In this document: positions 5,977-12,726 of the stretch, in pieces
How positions within the stretch are numbered: the stretch's first letter is position 1
How the letters are laid out: every line of letters begins with the position of its first letter
Source: an uncultured Clostridia bacterium
Lineage (GTDB): Bacteria > Bacillota > Clostridia > Oscillospirales > Acutalibacteraceae
Reading direction: 5' to 3'
NCBI GenBank assembly: GCA_947628595.1
Contig: CANRAN010000024.1
Location: forward strand, 1-13,253
DNA length: 13,253 nt
Notes under the pieces: model-generated
Told to the model about the DNA's origin: nothing
What the model saw: only the letters and a program-made list of their open reading frames with translations
The model's database searches: none
Program-made: the position numbers and the translations under genes

Positions 5977-7080
5977 TCATGTCAGAAAATCCTTCAGCTT
6001 TTTGCTCCTGCTCGGATGTCTGAGCTTACGAAGTGCTTTTGCCTCAATTTGTCGGATACGCTCTCTTGTAACCTTGAATTCCTCTCCGACCTCCTCAAGA
6101 GTTCTTGCTCTGCCGTCCTCAAGACCAAATCTCAGGCTGAGTACCTTTGCCTCCCTTGGTGCAAGCGTTCCAAGAACGGCATTTAGTTGCTCCTTTAGCA
6201 GTGTGCTTGATGCCGCATCCTGCGGTGCGGGTGCATCATCGTCGGGAATAAAATCACCAAGGTGACTGTCCTCCTCCTCACCGATAGGTGTTTCAAGTGA
6301 TACAGGCTCCTGTGCAACCTGCATTATCTCCCTTACCTTTACGGATGACATTCCAAGATAATCCGCTATTTCGTCGGGTGTCGGTTCGTGTCCCGTTTCG
6401 TGCAGAAGCTGGCTTGAGGCTTTTTTTACCTTATTGATTGTTTCCACCATATGTACCGGAATTCTTATCGTCCTTGCCTGGTCTGCTATTGCACGGGTTA
6501 TTGACTGCCTTATCCACCACGTTGCATATGTTGAAAACTTAAAGCCCTTGGTATGGTCAAATTTATCGACTGCCTTTACAAGACCGAGATTACCCTCCTG
6601 TATAAGATCAAGGAACTGCATACCTCTTCCGAGATATCTCTTCGCAATACTCACTACAAGTCTGAGGTTAGCCTCGGAGAGTTTCTGCTTTGCTTCCTCA
6701 TCACCGTTCAGTATCCTGATTGCGAGTTCTGTTTCCTCCTCGCTTGTGAGAAGCGGTACACTGCCTATCTCCTTGAGGTAGAGCCTTATAGGATCATCCA
6801 TTGATATGCCCTCGGACAGATCCACAGGATTATCGACATCTCCATCGTCCTCCAAAGCAGCAAGCTCGCTGTCATCCAGTATAATATCCTCAACACCCTC
6901 CACTATTTCTATACCGTTTGTCTCAAGAGAATCATAAAATTTCTCCATTTGCTCGGCGTCTATATCCATTTCGGCTATGGCATCCAGTATCTCCTTATTT
7001 GAAAGATGTCCTTTTGCTTTTCCCATTTCCGTAAGCTCCTTGAGCACGGTTTTTTTATCGGGCTGTGTTTCGTTTATCAT
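5977..7080 (-). CDS. rpoD: Primary-type sigma factor RpoD/SigA (canonical copy)
   Basis: Housekeeping sigma subunit of RNA polymerase. The 367 residues contain all regions in order: 1.1 (about 10-62), an acidic linker, 1.2 (DDPIRLYLKEIG, 95-106), 2.1-2.4 (137-210, with FLDLIQEGNLG, the melting motif STYATWWIRQ and TRAIADQARTIRIPVHM), 3.0-3.1 (211-255), the 3.2 finger (VSLETPIGEEEDSHLGDF) and region 4 (about 307-367, with TLEEVG, VTRERIRQIEAKALRKLRHPSR). Val212 in HMVETINK and the end KKLKDFLT agree with Bacillus SigA, so this looks like the more conserved of the two full-length copies. The ATG has AGGAGG 5 bases upstream. It follows the degenerate sigma gene after 107 bases with no obvious promoter or terminator between, suggesting co-transcription from dgt-dnaG. 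Confidence 0.95.
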   Translation of the reverse strand: MINETQPDKKTVLKELTEMGKAKGHLSNKEILDAIAEMDIDAEQMEKFYDSLETNGIEIVEGVEDIILDDSELAALEDDGDVDNPVDLSEGISMDDPIRLYLKEIGSVPLLTSEEETELAIRILNGDEEAKQKLSEANLRLVVSIAKRYLGRGMQFLDLIQEGNLGLVKAVDKFDHTKGFKFSTYATWWIRQSITRAIADQARTIRIPVHMVETINKVKKASSQLLHETGHEPTPDEIADYLGMSSVKVREIMQVAQEPVSLETPIGEEEDSHLGDFIPDDDAPAPQDAASSTLLKEQLNAVLGTLAPREAKVLSLRFGLEDGRARTLEEVGEEFKVTRERIRQIEAKALRKLRHPSRSKKLKDFLT

Positions 7081-7187
7081 AATAACCTCCTGAAATAATT
7101 CTGCACTCTCCGTATAACAGCAGCAATGTATTTTATCTTAATTCTCCTACAATTTATCTTTTCATTCCGACTGCTGAAATTTTCACT

Positions 7188-8090
7188 CTACTCCATAAGA
7201 CTGCTTATATCCCCCACAGAAAAATACGACTCGCTGTCAGCTTCTCCATTTCCGCTGTTTTCACTGTCACAGTATTGGGGTGCTGTTTTATCAATACTGT
7301 TAAAACGCTCAATTACTTCCTTAGCCGACTTTATCTTTTGTGTTGGTATATCCAATTTTACGGACAATTCCTCATCTGTCAATTCCTTGCCGTTTTCCCG
7401 CATACTCTTTTTATTTGCATCAAGAATCTTAGCAACGCTCTCGGCAAGCTCAGACGGAAGTCGGAGTGTTTCGGCTTCGGCATCTGTCAGCTCCATAATC
7501 CTCCTGCTTATCCTGAAAGCGGCATAGGCAATAAAGCTTATACTCATATTATAGTCAAATTCATCAGCCGCTGTCATAAGCTCCATATTTCCCTCCTGCA
7601 CGAGGTCAAGAAATAGGATATTGGTGTTAGAATACCGATATGCTGTTTCAACAGGTATAAACATACAACATTCTATAAGTGTTTCCTTTTTATCCTCGTC
7701 ACCGTCTGCGATATCAAATATAATATCCCTTTCAGCATTACCCGATAATACAGGCAAAGCCTCAATTTCCTGAAAATACAAGCCTATGGGATCCTCTCCC
7801 CTTTTTGTATTCGCACGTCTCTCGGTTTCCTTTGAACGCAGCTCCCTCAGCATATTTTTATAATGCTCCTCGTTAAAGGGATAATCCCTGTATGGCAAAA
7901 TATCCACGCCTATATCTCTAAACTCACACAATATATCCAAAAATTTTTCTTCAGTGATTTCAGGATATTTTGCAAGCTCCTGTAATTTATCCACACATAT
8001 CTGTCCGTCTGCCGAGGCTGTATATATCAGGTTATTGTAATATATTTCCGCCTCTGTATTTTCAAAATCGTATATTTCACTACTACCCAT
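7188..8090 (-). CDS. Degenerate sigma-70-like protein lacking region 4
   Basis: An intact 300-residue reading frame that aligns with the flanking sigma factors but is strongly diverged. Residues about 20-65 resemble region 1.1. EDPIGLYFQEIEALPVL (99-115) is region 1.2, and LFLDLVQEGNMELM (159-172) keeps the core-binding region 2.2. In regions 2.3-2.4 the residues aligning with E. coli W433, W434, Q437, T440 and R441 are F192, R193, R196, M199 and E200. RTIRIPVHM has become ETLRLPSEL. Residues 213-262 look like regions 3.0-3.1. The protein then ends with an acidic stretch vaguely like the 3.2 finger, and region 4 is absent. It starts 24 bases after the upstream sigma gene, with GGAGGA close to the ATG. 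Normal -10 or -35 recognition seems unlikely; core binding without promoter recognition is possible but inferred. It could also be a decaying third copy, though there is no frameshift. Confidence 0.8.
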   Translation of the reverse strand: MGSSEIYDFENTEAEIYYNNLIYTASADGQICVDKLQELAKYPEITEEKFLDILCEFRDIGVDILPYRDYPFNEEHYKNMLRELRSKETERRANTKRGEDPIGLYFQEIEALPVLSGNAERDIIFDIADGDEDKKETLIECCMFIPVETAYRYSNTNILFLDLVQEGNMELMTAADEFDYNMSISFIAYAAFRISRRIMELTDAEAETLRLPSELAESVAKILDANKKSMRENGKELTDEELSVKLDIPTQKIKSAKEVIERFNSIDKTAPQYCDSENSGNGEADSESYFSVGDISSLME

Positions 8091-8114
8091 AATTCCTCCG
8101 TCAGCTAATCTTCC

Positions 8115-9206
8115 TTACGCCTTTAACTTTTTACTCCTGCTCGGGTGTCGCAGCTTTCGCAAAGCCTTTGCCTCGATCTGTCTTATTCTTTCCCTTGTCA
8201 CCTTGAACACATCTCCTACCTCCTCAAGTGTTCTGGGTCTGCCGTCGTCAAGCCCGAATCTCAGGCGTATAACCTTTGCTTCTCGTGGGGTCAGTGTCGA
8301 TAAAACCGCATTAAGCTGCTCCTTGAGCATAGTCTGTGTTGCTGCCTCCTGCGGGGTGAGTGCGGAATCATCCGGAATAAAATCACCGAGGTGGCTATCC
8401 TCCTCCTCACCAATAGGGGTTTCCAATGAAACAGGCTCCTGCGAAGCCCTCATCGCCTCACAAATCTTATCAACGGGAATATTAAGATATTCCGATAATT
8501 CCTCAACCGTTGCCTCGTGTCCGTTTTCATGGAGAAGCTGACTTGTCGCCTTTTTTATCTTATTGATTGTTTCTCCCATATGCACGGGTATCCTTATGGT
8601 CCTTGCCTGATCAGCAATGGCACGGGTTATTGCCTGTCTTATCCACCATGTAGCGTATGTTGAAAACTTGAATCCCTTTGTATGGTCGAATTTTTCAACC
8701 GCCTTCATAAGGCCGAGATTACCCTCCTGTATAAGATCAAGAAATTGCATCCCCCTGCCGAGGTATCTTTTTGCTATGCTCACAACAAGCCTCAGATTTG
8801 CTTCAACCAATCTCCGGCTTGCCTCTTCATCACCTTTTAATATTCTTTCGGCAATTTCAGCCTCCTCATTCGGCAGAAGAAGCGGAACCCTGCCTATTTC
8901 CTTGAGATATATCTTTACAGGATCATCTGTGAGAATAGCCGTATCAACAATTTCTGTGTCGTCATTATCTTCATCATCGGATATTTCCGTAAGCTCCTCG
9001 TCACCGAGAATTAAATCATCCAATGTTTCAACAATTTCGACTCCGCTTGATTCAAGTGCATCATAAAACTTTTCCATTTGCTCGGGATCTATATCCATAT
9101 CACCCGTAGCATCAAAAATTTCCTTATTCGTGAGCTGCCCCTTGATTTTTCCTATTTCAATAAGATCATTCAGGACATCTTTCTTCTCACCCTGCTGTAA
9201 ACTCAT
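8115..9206 (-). CDS. Second RpoD/SigA-family sigma factor
   Basis: A 363-residue group 1-type sigma factor directly downstream of dnaG. It has region 1.1 (about 5-65), an acidic linker (SDDEDNDDTE), region 1.2 (DDPVKIYLKEIG), region 2 (135-210, STYATWWIRQAITRAIADQ intact), the finger SLETPIGEEEDSHLGDF and region 4 with VTRERIRQIEAKALRKLRHPSR. Over an 82-residue stretch of region 2 it differs from the rpoD at 5977-7080 at only 4 positions, and the recognition helices are the same. It has Gly211 in HMGETINK where Val or Ile is usual, and lacks the final DFL. An in-frame ATG at 9221 with AAAGGG upstream is an alternative start. The ATG at 9204-9206 is preferred for its GGGGGG site and because it matches the start of the paralogue. 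It probably shares the dnaG transcript. Confidence 0.93.
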   Translation of the reverse strand: MSLQQGEKKDVLNDLIEIGKIKGQLTNKEIFDATGDMDIDPEQMEKFYDALESSGVEIVETLDDLILGDEELTEISDDEDNDDTEIVDTAILTDDPVKIYLKEIGRVPLLLPNEEAEIAERILKGDEEASRRLVEANLRLVVSIAKRYLGRGMQFLDLIQEGNLGLMKAVEKFDHTKGFKFSTYATWWIRQAITRAIADQARTIRIPVHMGETINKIKKATSQLLHENGHEATVEELSEYLNIPVDKICEAMRASQEPVSLETPIGEEEDSHLGDFIPDDSALTPQEAATQTMLKEQLNAVLSTLTPREAKVIRLRFGLDDGRPRTLEEVGDVFKVTRERIRQIEAKALRKLRHPSRSKKLKA

Positions 9207-9223
9207 AAAAAATCCCCCCATCG

Positions 9224-11062
9224 TTACCCTTTATCCTTCATTTTTCTCAGCCTTTTGATATATTCATTAAGTTCCTCCGGTGATGACTGCTCTATCTGTT
9301 CAGGAGTAAGCCGTTCACGTTCATTTTCAAGAACCTTTACATACTCCCATGCAGCTGCGAAAGGATCATTTTCCCTCGGACGTACAGCTAAAATATCGGT
9401 TATTCTGCCCATTTCATCAATAGAAAAATCACCCGATATATCCTCAATGCCTATTTCCCTCCCTTCTTTTACCCTTTCTCTCAGAACTTCATATATTCTT
9501 CTGTTAAAGCTCGTAATAAAAAGCTCAGGATTCACATTTTTTACTATTTTACCGGCTACATCGGAATTTCTCAACATGACCGCAAGCAGTGCTTCCTCTG
9601 CCGATGCCGCCCTCAGTCTGAACTGCTTTTCCTTATTCATTCTGTCGTTTATTGCGGACAGTTCACTTGCTGCCTGTCTTTGTGCATCATTTCTCAATTT
9701 ATTCTGCTTTCTGTGCAAATTTTTTTGCACGAGATTTGCAACCGCACTTTTCTCAACATTAAGCTCCTCTGAAAGTCTTGTTATATACACATCTCTCTCA
9801 ACAGTATTATCTATCCCGGCAATAACAGGCACCACCCTGTTGAAAAACTCCACTCTTTGTTCAACGATATCGGTATTGAATTCCGCTCTCAGCTTATTAA
9901 TGGCATATTCTATATCATTTCCCGTTTTTTCAAGCAGCATACGGAATCTTGTGCTTCCCTGCTCCCCGTAGGATTTTATAAATTCATCCGGATCCTTTCC
10001 GTTCGGTACTGTAAGAACCTTAACCCTCAGTCCTGTCGGGCGGAGGATCCCGATAGCCCTCTGTGTAGCCTTTTGTCCTGCCTCGTCCGCATCATAACAT
10101 ATAACAACCTCGTCACAATACCGTTTTATAAGCATTGCCTGCTCATTTGTAAGGGCTGTACCGAGTGTTGCGACAGCATTTTCAAACCCTGCCTGGTGTA
10201 ATGCTATAACATCCATATATCCCTCAACAAGAATAAGCTGACCATTTGCCTTATTTTTGGCAAATTGCAGTGCAAAAAGATTACGGCTTTTGTTAAATAC
10301 CGGCGTATCGGAGGTATTAAGATATTTAGGCTTGATATCCGTCATAATCCTCCCGCCGAATGCTATAACATTTCCACGTAAATCTATAATCGGAAACATT
10401 ACCCTATCGGAAAATCTGTCAAACGGATAGCCTTTTTTGGACTGATTTGCAAGATTAGCCGATATAAGCTCACTTCCCGAAAAGCCCTTTGATTTGAGGT
10501 GATTAACAAGCTCGAAGCGGGATGTCGGAGAATATCCCAGCCCGAAATGTATAATTGTTTTTTCAGTCAGCTGCCTTTTTCTGAGATATTCGAGTGCCCT
10601 CTCTCCCTCCGGGGTATAAAGCTGCTTGTGGTAAAATCTTGCCGCCTCACGGTTGGCCTCATATATTCTTGTTTTCAGCCTTCCCATTCCGTCATCCCTG
10701 CCGTCCTCGGGAACGGTCATTCCGGCTCTTTTTGCAAGCAGCTTCACCGCCTCTACATAATCGAGATTTTCTATTTTCCTTATGAATGTTATAACATCTC
10801 CCCCGGCACCGCATCCGAAACAATGAAAAAAGCTGTTTTCAGGGGATACACTGAATGACGGCGTTTTTTCATTATGAAACGGGCAAAGCCCCATATAGCT
10901 TCTTCCGGATTTTTTCAGCTGTACATAATCGGATATAACCTCTTCTATTGCTGTTCGTGCCTTTAGCTCCTGTATAAACTGATCCGATATAGGCAATTCT
11001 TTACACTTTCCTTTCACACTTTCAAAATCGGAATTATACCCCGAATTCACCTGACAATCCAT
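9224..11062 (-). CDS. dnaG: DNA primase
   Basis: Synthesises RNA primers at the replication fork. Of 612 residues, 56-95 form the CHC2 zinc finger (Cys60, His63, Cys81, Cys84 in CPFHNEKTPSF and HCFGCGAGGD). About 125-260 are the N-terminal RNA polymerase subdomain (KPKYLNTSDTPVFNKS). About 275-355 are the Toprim fold with Glu280 (LILVEGYMD), Asp284, Asp324 and Asp326 (CYDADEAGQ). The rest is the helical C-terminal region that binds the DnaB helicase. The ATG at 11060-11062 overlaps the end of dgt by 16 bases but lacks a clear ribosome binding site, and gives about 22 residues before the usual start ISDQFIQEL. A TTG at 10994-10996, preceded by AAAGGAAAG, would give the usual length and may be the real start. 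It is followed 17 bases later by a sigma gene. Confidence 0.96.
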   Translation of the reverse strand: MDCQVNSGYNSDFESVKGKCKELPISDQFIQELKARTAIEEVISDYVQLKKSGRSYMGLCPFHNEKTPSFSVSPENSFFHCFGCGAGGDVITFIRKIENLDYVEAVKLLAKRAGMTVPEDGRDDGMGRLKTRIYEANREAARFYHKQLYTPEGERALEYLRKRQLTEKTIIHFGLGYSPTSRFELVNHLKSKGFSGSELISANLANQSKKGYPFDRFSDRVMFPIIDLRGNVIAFGGRIMTDIKPKYLNTSDTPVFNKSRNLFALQFAKNKANGQLILVEGYMDVIALHQAGFENAVATLGTALTNEQAMLIKRYCDEVVICYDADEAGQKATQRAIGILRPTGLRVKVLTVPNGKDPDEFIKSYGEQGSTRFRMLLEKTGNDIEYAINKLRAEFNTDIVEQRVEFFNRVVPVIAGIDNTVERDVYITRLSEELNVEKSAVANLVQKNLHRKQNKLRNDAQRQAASELSAINDRMNKEKQFRLRAASAEEALLAVMLRNSDVAGKIVKNVNPELFITSFNRRIYEVLRERVKEGREIGIEDISGDFSIDEMGRITDILAVRPRENDPFAAAWEYVKVLENERERLTPEQIEQSSPEELNEYIKRLRKMKDKG

Positions 11063-12048
11063 GAATTCGGGACAAATATCCTCTTAAACTGTTCTATCGC
11101 ATATCTGTCCGTCATGCCTGCAAGATAATCACACACAGCACGCTCCACTGATTCTTCCTCTGCCGTACGTCTGTTTTCCTCCGGCATAAGCTGAGGATGC
11201 TTGACAAAATATCCGTAAAGAAGAGAAATGAACTCCGGAACCTTTTTTTCCTCACGCTTTGCATACTCGTTACAATAAACATTGTTAGACATAAATTCAT
11301 ACAGACTGTCAAATACCTCCTGCACATCCTCTGACATTCCGAGATTTTCACCATCCGAGAACTCTATCAGTGAAAGCACAAGTGTATTTATCCTCTGAGC
11401 CGTGGTTTTTCCGAGAATTTCAGTTGCTTTCCTCGGCAGACTTTCCATTGATATTATGCCTGCCCTCACAGCATCATCTATATCATGGTTTATATATGCT
11501 ATCCTGTCAGCTATCCTTACAATTCTCCCCTCAACCGTATCCGCCTCTTTTCCTGTTGTATGACATAATATTCCGTTCCTTGTTTCATATGTAAGATTAA
11601 GACCCACACCTTCCTTTTCAAGCTTATCCACAACCCTCAAACTTTGCTCATAATGCCTGAAGCCGCCCGGCACAAGACTGTCGAGTGCCCTTTCCCCGGC
11701 ATGACCGAATGGGGTATGTCCAAGGTCGTGTGCAAGGGAAACCGCCTCTGTCAGATCCTCATTAAGCCTCATGGCTCGTGCGACTGTACGTGCAATCTGC
11801 GAAACCTCGAGTGTATGTGTAAGCCTTGTGCGGTAATGGTCGCCCTCGGGAGACAGAAAAACCTGAGTTTTATGCTTGAGTCGGCGGAAAGCTTTGCAGT
11901 GGATAATTCTGTCCCTGTCACGCTGAAACTCCGTTCGTACGGTACATTTCTCTTCATTTATCTCCCGTCCCTTGCTTTCCGAAGAAAGACAGGCATACCT
12001 TGACAGAATTTTCCTCTCAAGCTCCTCACTACGCTCACGTATATTCAT
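11047..12048 (-). CDS. dgt: Deoxyguanosinetriphosphate triphosphohydrolase-like protein
   Basis: A dNTP triphosphohydrolase of the HD superfamily that cleaves dNTPs to nucleosides and triphosphate, affecting dNTP pools. In the 333-residue product HD residues are His78 (RLTHTLEVSQIAR), His107 and Asp108 (LAHDLGHTPFGHAGE) and Asp181 (RIADRIAYINHDIDD). RDRDRIIHCKAFRRLKHKTQVF near residue 43 is the family signature, and its second half joins EGDHYRTR. The length fits the short Dgt-like type common in Firmicutes. The frame extends upstream to 12162, but the ATG at 12046-12048 is chosen for its GGGGGTG site 6 bases away and because the extension is unlike the family. dgt-dnaG-rpoD is a common Clostridia order, and dnaG overlaps its end. 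No convincing promoter was found upstream. Actual nucleotide preference is unknown. Confidence 0.93.
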   Translation of the reverse strand: MNIRERSEELERKILSRYACLSSESKGREINEEKCTVRTEFQRDRDRIIHCKAFRRLKHKTQVFLSPEGDHYRTRLTHTLEVSQIARTVARAMRLNEDLTEAVSLAHDLGHTPFGHAGERALDSLVPGGFRHYEQSLRVVDKLEKEGVGLNLTYETRNGILCHTTGKEADTVEGRIVRIADRIAYINHDIDDAVRAGIISMESLPRKATEILGKTTAQRINTLVLSLIEFSDGENLGMSEDVQEVFDSLYEFMSNNVYCNEYAKREEKKVPEFISLLYGYFVKHPQLMPEENRRTAEEESVERAVCDYLAGMTDRYAIEQFKRIFVPNSWIVR

Positions 12049-12165
12049 AAACCACACCCCCACTTTAACACATAAAATCACTTCTATAAAAGTATACGCA
12101 AAAATACGACTAACACCTTTTATTTTTTTAAAACTTTTTGTATCAGTACAGAAAAATAACATGAA

Positions 12166-12189
12166 ACTTACGTATTTTGATACATAAGT
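12166..12189. repeat. Inverted repeat, possible operator or hairpin
   Basis: ACTTACGTAT (12166-12175) and ATACATAAGT (12180-12189) are inverted copies matching at 9 of 10 positions around a TTTG spacer. The site lies upstream of both dgt and the regulator remnant. Its AT-rich symmetry fits a repressor operator, but no protein can be assigned. It lacks a T-tract long enough to be a terminator. Confidence 0.4.
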
Positions 12190-12241
12190 ATTAATTTAAA
12201 CAAAAAAACTATTATAATTTTTCCTTATTTGGGTATTATGC

Positions 12242-12270
12242 TTGAAAATACACCCGTTTTCTGATATTAT
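12242..12270 (+). promoter_or_regulatory. SigA-type promoter facing the broken XRE gene
   Basis: TTGAAA (12242-12247) and TATTAT (12265-12270) are exactly 17 bases apart. The promoter reads into the regulator remnant starting at 12305 and possibly on towards the MutS-like gene at 12727. It is the only convincing plus-strand promoter in the window. Confidence 0.65.
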
Positions 12271-12283
12271 AAAAACAAGGAAA

Positions 12284-12300
12284 ATCAATGTAAGATTGAT
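12284..12300. repeat. Inverted repeat in leader, possible autoregulatory operator
   Basis: ATCAAT (12284-12289) and ATTGAT (12295-12300) are perfect inverted copies around a 5-base spacer. They lie 14-30 bases downstream of the -10 box and just before the ATG of the regulator remnant. Many XRE repressors bind such short palindromes next to their own promoter; the assignment is inferred. Confidence 0.35.
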
Positions 12301-12304
12301 AAAT

Positions 12305-12504
12305 ATGAGTGTTATCGGCAGTCAAATAAAAAAATACCTCACTGCAAAGGAAATAACACAGGAGCAACTTGGTCAGTTGTTAGGGATAACAACACAGGCG
12401 GTATCAAAGTAGAAACGTGGCATAACACCCGATGGAAGCTGCTGCCCTCATCTCCGGCATGGGCGGACGGTCTGTATGTTGATTTTATGGGAAACGGAAT
12501 ATGA
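12305..12504 (+). pseudogene. Broken XRE-family HTH transcriptional regulator
   Basis: From ATG 12305 the frame reads MSVIGSQIKKYLTAKEITQE and QLGQLLGITTQAVSK, a typical XRE helix-turn-helix. It then meets TAG (12410-12412) where the family almost always has Trp of the WERG motif; the following codons read KRGITPDG. Beyond this, family-like pieces appear in shifting frames: KLLP, LISGM and then ADGLYVDFMGNG, ending at a stop near 12504. One nonsense codon plus at least one indel marks it as a decayed gene, although a 35-residue peptide could still be made. The ribosome binding site before the ATG is poor. Loss may be recent because the HTH part is intact. An assembly or sequencing error could explain the indels but is less likely for the nonsense change. 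Confidence 0.75.
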
Positions 12505-12726
12505 CACTGTTCCCGGCAGGCAATACTACCGATACATCTTCTATCCAGAATTTATTTTTTCAATTACTGGAGGTTTTGCCGAAATAGCACACAATGATAT
12601 CAATCATACCAAAATGCCTATTGGGGCTATTCAAGCCTTTTCAACAAAGTATAGGATCTCCTGTAAAAAATTTTTTAGAAAGGAAAAGCAGTATGATTAC
12701 CCTTTAATTATATTGCAGGCTGTATT
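12505..12726 (+). other. Apparently non-coding gap before the MutS-like gene
   Basis: About 220 bases with no convincing gene. A plus-strand frame of about 100 codons (12476-12784) runs through but crosses the pseudogene end and the MutS-like start in another frame, has no ribosome binding site, and resembles no family I know. A good AAAGGA site (12680-12685) precedes a five-codon frame, ATG ATT ACC CTT TAA (12693-12707), which may be a leader peptide or chance. No terminator or clear promoter is visible. Confidence 0.5.

Larger units (their letters stand above)
12049..12304. other. Divergent intergenic region between dgt and broken regulator gene
   Basis: 256 AT-rich bases separate the minus-strand dgt from the plus-strand regulator remnant. 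It holds a good plus-strand promoter (12242-12270), two listed inverted repeats, and a loose repeat TTTTTGTA-TCAG-TACAGAAAAA at about 12136-12157. For dgt, only weak boxes are seen on the minus strand (a TATACT near 12096 without a matching -35), so its promoter is unresolved. Confidence 0.5.

Noticed and set aside
11033..11038. Perfect TATAAT on the minus strand inside the 5' end of dnaG
   Set aside because: No -35-like box lies 16-18 bases upstream and there is no TG element, so it is probably chance within coding sequence.
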